From: Bacillota bacterium
GTDB taxonomy: Bacteria; Bacillota; Clostridia; Acetivibrionales; DTU013
NCBI GenBank assembly: GCA_023439545.1
Contig: JAEXNT010000022.1
Location: 1 to 64,000, forward strand
Direction of reading: 5' to 3'
DNA length: 64,000 nt
Below the pieces are notes generated by a model. The model saw only the letters and a list, made by a program, of their open reading frames with translations, ran no database searches and had not been told where the DNA came from. The first letter of the stretch is position 1; each line of letters begins with the position of its first letter. Both the position numbers and the translations under genes were made by a program. Below, in pieces: positions 59,181 through 64,000 of the stretch.

Positions 59181-60029
59181 ATGAGCGATACGGGAACACT
59201 TTATCTGGTAGCGACTCCGATTGGAAACCTGGAGGATATTACCTTCAGGGCCCTGAGGGTGCTAAGGGAGGCTGACATTATCGCAGCCGAGGACACCAGG
59301 CAGACTTTGAAGCTCCTCAACCATTTCGAGATAAAGAATACTCTGGTCAGTTATTACGAACACAACAAGATCGAAAAGGGCAATTACCTGATACAGAAGC
59401 TCGTGGAAGGTAAAAATATCGCAATAGTTTCCGACGCGGGCTCGCCGGGTATTTCAGACCCTGGTGAAGACCTTGTAAGACTCGCGGTGGAGCAGGGTAT
59501 AACTGTTACCATGATACCTGGACCTGCTGCGGTGATCACCGGACTTGTCGTCTCCGGACTGCCTTCCGGAAGATTTGCATTTGAGGGCTTCCTTCCCATG
59601 AACAAAAGAGTCAGGGGCGAAAGGCTGAAATCCATCAGGGAAGACACAAGGACACTTGTTTTTTACGAGGCTCCGCATAAGCTCATACATACGCTGAGGG
59701 ATCTCAGGGAAGCTTTCGGCAACAGAAGGATAGTACTGGCCAGGGAGCTTACCAAGAAGTTTGAGCAAATCATCAGGTGCACTCTCGACGAGGCTATTGA
59801 GAAATATGGCGCTGAACCGCCTAAGGGGGAATTTGTCCTGATACTCGAAGGCGAGGATGAAAAGCTCCTTGAGGAAACACGTGCCGAAAGCTGGAATTCC
59901 ATCAGTCTCGAGGAACATCTTCGGAAGTATCTCGACAGCGGACTGGCAAGGAAGGAAGCGCTTAAAAAGGTAGCCGAGGACCGGGGCCTGAGCAAAAGAG
60001 ACGTATACAACAGCCTTCTGGAGAAATAG
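59181..60029 (+). CDS. rsmI: 16S rRNA (cytidine1402-2'-O)-methyltransferase
   Basis: RsmI methylates the ribose of C1402 in 16S rRNA. The 282-residue enzyme starts GTLYLVATPIGNLEDITFRA, has AEDTRQTLKLLNHF near residue 36, VSDAGSPGISDPGEDLVRL near 83 and MIPGPAAVITGLVVSGLPSG near 110, all diagnostic of the tetrapyrrole-methylase-like RsmI fold. RKEALKKVAEDRGLSKRDVY is the C-terminal helical domain. ATG 59181 has AAAGGCGA upstream. A terminator follows at 60048. Confidence 0.95.
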   Translation: MSDTGTLYLVATPIGNLEDITFRALRVLREADIIAAEDTRQTLKLLNHFEIKNTLVSYYEHNKIEKGNYLIQKLVEGKNIAIVSDAGSPGISDPGEDLVRLAVEQGITVTMIPGPAAVITGLVVSGLPSGRFAFEGFLPMNKRVRGERLKSIREDTRTLVFYEAPHKLIHTLRDLREAFGNRRIVLARELTKKFEQIIRCTLDEAIEKYGAEPPKGEFVLILEGEDEKLLEETRAESWNSISLEEHLRKYLDSGLARKEALKKVAEDRGLSKRDVYNSLLEK

Positions 60030-60047
60030 CTTTGATATAAACGAAAA

Positions 60048-60081
60048 GCCCGGCAGTATCAAATACGCCGGGCGTTGTTTT
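60048..60081. terminator. Bidirectional intrinsic terminator between rsmI and abrB
   Basis: GCCCGGC (60048-60054) pairs with GCCGGGC (60067-60073) with AAAA before and a GTTGTTTT stretch after. It serves convergent rsmI and abrB. Confidence 0.8.
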
Positions 60082-60089
60082 CGCGATTT

Positions 60090-60329
60090 TTATTTCTTAA
60101 GTTCCTTCATGCAGTTCGGGCAGATATTTTTACCCTTGTAAACGATAACGTCCTTTGCATCTCCGCAGAAAATACAAGCAGGTTCGTACTTTTTCAATAT
60201 GATGGTGGCGCCATCAACGTATATTTCCAGTGCATCCTTTTCCGCAATATCAAGTGTCCTCCTCAATTCTATAGGAAGGACGACTCTTCCGAGCTCATCA
60301 ACTTTTCGTACAATTCCAGTAGATTTCAT
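60090..60329 (-). CDS. AbrB-family transition-state regulator
   Basis: A 79-residue DNA-binding protein with the N-terminal swapped-hairpin barrel IVRKVDELGRVVLPIELRRT and LEIYVDGATIILKKY. The C-terminal part adds two CxxC-like pairs (CIFCGDAKDV and NICPNCMKEL), as in SpoVT/AbrB homologues of Clostridia. AbrB represses stationary-phase genes during growth. Its minus-strand start is preceded by GGAGGAAAG. The order rsmI-abrB-metG matches B. subtilis (yabC-abrB-metS), though here spm and ytpB genes are inserted between abrB and metG. Confidence 0.93.
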   Translation of the reverse strand: MKSTGIVRKVDELGRVVLPIELRRTLDIAEKDALEIYVDGATIILKKYEPACIFCGDAKDVIVYKGKNICPNCMKELKK

Positions 60330-60767
60330 GTTCTTTCCTCCTTAAATAACATTATTCGACAATCTTTTGTGATTTAATATTAGCATAAATTCCAGTAATC
60401 GTCAACAATTAATTTAAAAAAATTGAAAATAATGTATTGGTAATTTAAAGGAGAAAATATACAATAGAAATAATCATCATTATGAAGGCCGCATAAGAAC
60501 TGATATCACGGACAACAGTTGTACATGTATATACAAATAGACTATATTATGTTAATTGTTTTTTTAAAAAGCGTCAACTATAAAATAGCTGGAAAATGCA
60601 ATTGAGTTTTTCGACAAATAGCGACAACATTATTGTTAACTAAACTGGAAAACTTTACAGCATAATTCATTTCAAAAACTTGTTGCCGGGCAGATTAATA
60701 TAGAATTGATAATATACCTGCCTCATATAAATTACGTAAGTAGTGTTGAATTTTCTGGGGGGATCAA
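60330..60767. other. AT-rich gap between divergent abrB and spmA
   Basis: Roughly 440 bases of AT-rich DNA containing the promoters of abrB (minus) and spmA (plus). A CATATAAAT box near 60724 with AT-rich upstream bases is a weak SigE-like candidate for spmA. Small inverted repeats such as AACA-TTAT-TGTT (60627-60638) could be AbrB autoregulatory contacts. No open frame or known RNA motif was recognised. Confidence 0.5.
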
Positions 60768-61379
60768 ATGCTGAATTATATCTGGGCAGGTATGCTGCTG
60801 GTTGGATTTGCCGTTGGTATCATAAATGGCAGGCTCGAAGAGGTGACACAGGCTGCTTTCGCTTCCGCGGGGAAGGCTGTCGAGCTTTGTATCGGGCTGC
60901 TGGGGATAATGTGCCTTTGGACGGGACTTATGAAGGTAATGGAGAAAAGCGGCCTGATCAGGTTATTGGCGCGTTTTGCCTCTCCTGTAATGGGCCTGCT
61001 GTTCCCGAAGCTTTCCGGCAATAAAAAAGCACAGGGTGCAATCGTTATGAACCTTGCCGCTAATTTCATGGGACTCGGGAACGCAGCTACGCCTCTCGGC
61101 ATAAGGGCGATGGAAGAACTCCAGAGGGCCAACGCGGGAAGTGATACCGCCTCGGATTCGATGTGTATGTTCCTTGTACTGAACACATCTGCAATACAGC
61201 TGATACCGGCGACTGTGATTGCGATCAGGATGGATGCGGGCTCGGCGGCCCCGTCGGAGATCATGGCCTGCGTATGGTTCGCCTCGGCCTGTGCAATGCT
61301 GGCGGGTATCGCCGCAGTCCGGGTGCTATCACGATTCGGCAGAAAACGGAAGCTGCTCCGGACCGGGTCTTTGTTATGA
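60768..61379 (+). CDS. spmA: Spore maturation protein A
   Basis: A 203-residue integral membrane nucleoside-recognition (Gate) domain protein involved in spore core dehydration. It starts MLNYIWAGMLLVGFAVGIIN, has FASAGKAVELCIGLLGIMCL and NLAANFMGLGNAATPLGIRA, the hallmark segments of SpmA, and at least four membrane helices. GGGGGG precedes the ATG. It overlaps spmB by four bases, as in Bacillus. Expected to be expressed in the mother cell under SigE. Confidence 0.92.
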   Translation: MLNYIWAGMLLVGFAVGIINGRLEEVTQAAFASAGKAVELCIGLLGIMCLWTGLMKVMEKSGLIRLLARFASPVMGLLFPKLSGNKKAQGAIVMNLAANFMGLGNAATPLGIRAMEELQRANAGSDTASDSMCMFLVLNTSAIQLIPATVIAIRMDAGSAAPSEIMACVWFASACAMLAGIAAVRVLSRFGRKRKLLRTGSLL

Positions 61380-61915
61380 ATTTCTTCATATTTGCGCGAG
61401 TATCGCTTTATGCGCTGCCGGTATTGTTCCTGCTCATACTTGGGATCGGGCTTTCGAGGAAGGTAAAGGTTTATGACGCTTTTGTGGAGGGAGCGGCAGA
61501 AGGCTTGAAGTCAACTGTCAGGATATTGCCGCCCCTGGTAGGGCTTCTTACGGCTGTAGGCGCGCTCAGAGCATCCGGGACGCTGGATTTTATTATATAT
61601 CTGTTGTCGCCTCTTGCAGCATTGTTGGGGATACCTTCGGAAGCCATGCCTCTTGCCATTTTGCGTCCCGTGTCAGGAAGCGCCTCACTGGCGCTGGTGT
61701 CAGACATTGTCAACCTTTATGGGCCGGATTCATATGTTGGAAGGGTCGTTTCGACCATGATGGGATCCACTGAAACTATTTTTTATACGTTGGCCGTGTA
61801 TTACGGGGCGGCAGGTATTAAAAACATCAGGTATACGCTTGCCGCGGCACTGTTTGCAGATGGCGTCAGCGTAGTAGCTTCCGCCTGGATATGCGCGTTT
61901 GTGTTCGGAAGATAA
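61376..61915 (+). CDS. spmB: Spore maturation protein B
   Basis: A 179-residue membrane protein, partner of SpmA. Start ATG 61376 overlaps the spmA stop; longer upstream frames are artefacts. It contains LYALPVLFLLILGIGLSRKV, GAAEGLKSTVRILPPLVGLL, and the conserved ILRPVSGSASLALVSDIV and MMGSTETIFYTLAVYYGAA. Required with SpmA for spore dehydration and heat resistance in Bacillus. The next gene is convergent 20 bases away. Confidence 0.93.
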   Translation: MNFFIFARVSLYALPVLFLLILGIGLSRKVKVYDAFVEGAAEGLKSTVRILPPLVGLLTAVGALRASGTLDFIIYLLSPLAALLGIPSEAMPLAILRPVSGSASLALVSDIVNLYGPDSYVGRVVSTMMGSTETIFYTLAVYYGAAGIKNIRYTLAAALFADGVSVVASAWICAFVFGR

Positions 61916-61935
61916 ACCTGTGAGCGGCTATGTAA

Positions 61936-63051
61936 CTATGCCTCGCGGGCAGCCTGCCCCAAGATCCCGGATATCCGAAGCAAGCGCCATGCGGCTGCAT
62001 ATTTGCCGGCTGAACTTTTCTTCAATATTAACGAGCTTGCAAGCTTCAGCATGCCGAATTCGGCCTCGGGCTCAGTAAGGTAAAAGCTTATCATGGCTTT
62101 TAGAATATTGCAGTATTCCGCCCCGTTTCTGAGCTTCATAAACGATTCCGACGCCTTTTCAACGAAAAAGAGGATCCTTCCCTCGCATTCCTTTAAATTA
62201 GTATAAAATGAAGCGAAATTCAGGCCTTCAGTTTCCTGTGTCCTCATGCGCAGAACTGACCGGAGAAGCGATTCCAAACCACAAAGCCAGGGAAAGCAGG
62301 CTTCGTCGAGCAGGCCGGCTTCATCGCCGGAGAGATTTGGTCCCGATGCGGCCGCATACATTGTCAGGATCCCGAATAATGAATCGGCGGCTGCGCAGAA
62401 TTCCCACCAGCCGATATCGTGATAGCGCTGCAGATATCCGCTGCTCCAAACCTTCAGCATTTCGACGCTTGCAAGCGGAGGATAATAACGATACGATTGC
62501 AGATCAATAAAAAATTGCACGTACTTCTTCATTTTAGCCGCAACGAGTCCGTAGCAAGGGAGGACAGCCAACTGCAGCCTGCACCGGTCCGAGAGGCAGG
62601 TCTGGGCGGAGGGGCCGTTATCATCGGAGGCGCCGGGCCTCGGCTCGTTCTTTACGGAATGGGGCATGGGGCAGCTGCCGTTCCTCGAGGGATCCAGCGC
62701 GCATGAAAGGCAGCCGTACAGCCTTCTGATTTCCATCTCCTGGGAGATGTCCCTGTTATGCCTGTAATTCTTAATCATTATACTAATTGATAATACAGAA
62801 AGAGCAAAAGAGATGAACCCTTCCCTATCTGTCCCGCTTAGCTGTGCCGAAAGTATGCAGGGCAGGATACCGGGCGGCATTTCCATCCCCGGAGAGTCTG
62901 CGGGGGATAATGCTGCGGCAGAGCTTCTTTTTTCCCTCGGAAGGCACAGCTCCTGTATTTTTTGGGTCAAAACAAACTGTCTCCGTGCCTCCGGCAGTAT
63001 TTTAAGGCCGTAACGCATAAATTCGGGCACAATGTCTCCATAATGCAGCAT
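61936..63051 (-). CDS. YtpB-like protein (DUF2600, tetraprenyl-beta-curcumene synthase family), divergent
   Basis: A 371-residue helical protein resembling YtpB, the class IB terpene synthase that makes tetraprenyl-beta-curcumene in spore formers. Shared segments include DLQSYRYYPPLASVEMLKVW and DIGWWEFCAAADSLFGILTM near residues 190-235. However, the Asp-rich motif I recall for YtpB (DYLDNLCD) is replaced by IMIKNYRHN near residue 92, and residues 120-155 form an inserted polar, Cys-containing stretch. It may be a paralogue with changed chemistry or a decaying gene. Minus strand, convergent with spmB. ATG 63051 has a modest upstream GGAGG-like site (AGGGAGG). Confidence 0.65.
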   Translation of the reverse strand: MLHYGDIVPEFMRYGLKILPEARRQFVLTQKIQELCLPREKRSSAAALSPADSPGMEMPPGILPCILSAQLSGTDREGFISFALSVLSISIMIKNYRHNRDISQEMEIRRLYGCLSCALDPSRNGSCPMPHSVKNEPRPGASDDNGPSAQTCLSDRCRLQLAVLPCYGLVAAKMKKYVQFFIDLQSYRYYPPLASVEMLKVWSSGYLQRYHDIGWWEFCAAADSLFGILTMYAAASGPNLSGDEAGLLDEACFPWLCGLESLLRSVLRMRTQETEGLNFASFYTNLKECEGRILFFVEKASESFMKLRNGAEYCNILKAMISFYLTEPEAEFGMLKLASSLILKKSSAGKYAAAWRLLRISGILGQAAREA

Positions 63052-63135
63052 TGGACAAATCCTCCCTTGGATAATGTTTATTCTTCATTCATGAAAATTA
63101 TGAAAGCACGCCCGAGCCGCTCATGCAGGAGGAAG

Positions 63136-63162
63136 TCGCCTATAAGCAGGAAGGCGATTTTT
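63136..63162 (+). terminator. Terminator or attenuator upstream of metG
   Basis: TCGCCT (63136-63141) pairs with AGGCGA (63152-63157), followed by TTTTT to 63162. It lies between divergent ytpB and metG, 85 bases before the metG start, so in the + direction it can only terminate a metG leader transcript. No T-box sequence was recognised upstream. Confidence 0.5.
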
Positions 63163-63246
63163 GCAGCGCAAACAATACAGCTTGAAAAAATCATGGCTAA
63201 AATGTATATTAATAGGGAAGCTAAAGATGATTGACGGAGGTTCAAG

Positions 63247-64000
63247 ATGGAAAAGAAAACATTTTATATCACGACGCCAATATACTACCCGAGCGACAAG
63301 CTGCACATCGGACATTCGTATACAACCGTGGCTGCGGACGCCATTTCAAGATATAAGAGACTGAAAGGTTACGACGTCATGTTCCTTACGGGTACGGACG
63401 AGCATGGCCAGAAAATACAAAGGAAAGCGGAAGCAAAGGGGATCACCCCGAAGCAGTACGTCGACGAGATCGTCTCCGGCATAAAAGAGCTCTGGAAGCT
63501 TATGAAGATATCCAACGACAGGTTCATCAGAACGACCGACGATTATCACGAGGCAGCGGTACAGAAGATATTCGGGAAGCTTTACGATAACGGAGATATA
63601 TACAAAAGCGAGTATGAAGGCTGGTATTGTACTCCCTGTGAATCCTTCTGGACGAAGACGCAGCTGGTTGACGGAAAATGCCCGGACTGTGGCAGGGAAG
63701 TGGAACTCACCAAGGAGGAAAGCTATTTTTTCAGGCTTTCCAAATATCAGGACAGGCTTATCAAGCATATAGAAGAGAACCCCTGTTTTATTCAGCCCGT
63801 ATCAAGACGCAATGAAATGCTGAACAATTTCCTCAAGCCCGGCCTGGAAGATCTCTGCGTTTCCAGGACCACCTTCAACTGGGGCGTACCGGTCACCTTT
63901 GACGATAAACATGTCGTTTATGTCTGGATAGACGCACTTTCCAATTACATAACCGCGCTCGGTTTCATGTCCGGTAACGATTCGGACTACAAAAAGTACT
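63247..64000 (+). CDS. metG: Methionyl-tRNA synthetase (3' end beyond window)
   Basis: The first 251 codons of MetRS. It starts MEKKTFYITTPIYYPSDKLH, with HIGH at residues 20-23, GTDEHGQKIQRKAEAKG near 50, a zinc knuckle CTPCESFW and CPDCGRE near 128-147, and the VYVWIDALSNYITALG segment near 225. GGAGG precedes the ATG at 63247. The open frame runs off the window at 64000, so the KMSKS loop and anticodon domain are not visible. Position after abrB matches B. subtilis metS. Confidence 0.96.
   Translation, partial: MEKKTFYITTPIYYPSDKLHIGHSYTTVAADAISRYKRLKGYDVMFLTGTDEHGQKIQRKAEAKGITPKQYVDEIVSGIKELWKLMKISNDRFIRTTDDYHEAAVQKIFGKLYDNGDIYKSEYEGWYCTPCESFWTKTQLVDGKCPDCGREVELTKEESYFFRLSKYQDRLIKHIEENPCFIQPVSRRNEMLNNFLKPGLEDLCVSRTTFNWGVPVTFDDKHVVYVWIDALSNYITALGFMSGNDSDYKKY

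Noticed and set aside
60700..60735. SigE promoter for spmA
   Set aside because: A CATATAAAT box is visible but the minus-35 does not fit well in this AT-rich gap.

Overview
The window is a chromosome segment of a motile, endospore-forming, anaerobic low-to-mid-GC Gram-positive bacterium, most likely a member of Clostridia. The evidence is the B. subtilis-like order flgL-yviE-fliW-csrA-hag and flaG-fliD-fliS, a perfect SigD-type flagellin promoter, spore genes (spmA, spmB, a CotF-like coat protein), a terpene-synthase-like ytpB, and the conserved block decarboxylase-tmk-yaaQ-yaaR-holB-yaaT-trmN6-rsmI-abrB-metG. No rRNA, tRNA, prophage, complete insertion sequence or CRISPR array was seen.

Layout. 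(1) 1-3.2 kb: late flagellar genes and the flagellin gene, whose leader carries SigD and CsrA-type signals. (2) 3.2-16 kb: a flagellin glycosylation island with two large TPR-glycosyltransferases, a GnnA/WbpB-like oxidoreductase, a DegT aminotransferase, a WbpD-like acetyltransferase, and a fatty-acid-style acyl module (two acyl carrier proteins, a ketosynthase III, two short-chain reductases, an AMP-ligase and an LpxD-like acyltransferase). Together they suggest a diamino sugar carrying a custom-made N-acyl group. (3) 16-19.8 kb: flaG, fliD, fliS and a FlgN-like chaperone. (4) 19.8-21.9 kb: an alpha/beta hydrolase and a radical SAM protein. (5) 22-29 kb: a Tad-type pilus locus headed by an unusual protein kinase fused to a TadZ/ParA-like domain. 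(6) 29-33.4 kb: a PC4-like protein, an AraC regulator and leuCDB, with tandem 10-bp repeats in the leuC promoter. (7) 33.4-39.7 kb: an oligopeptide ABC transporter operon preceded by a structured RNA candidate. (8) 39.7-45.7 kb: a LexA-like repressor lacking the cleavage dyad, divergent from a cyanophycin operon (iadA, membrane protein, cphB, cphA). (9) 45.7-51.8 kb: zinc-ribbon protein, CotF-like protein, iron alcohol dehydrogenase, birA, amidohydrolase and a Gln/Asn-rich protein. (10) 51.8-64 kb: coaX, then the conserved block to metG, which runs off the end of the window.

Two families of dispersed non-coding repeats sit between operons: a GGGACGGTTC hairpin family at 39.7 and 45.7 kb, and a GGGACACACC family at 50.1 and 54.1 kb. 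A third, single large inverted repeat lies at 58.9 kb. Coding starts were chosen from visible ribosome binding sites and often differ from the longest open frame. All functional calls rest on reading motifs by eye, since no search could be run.
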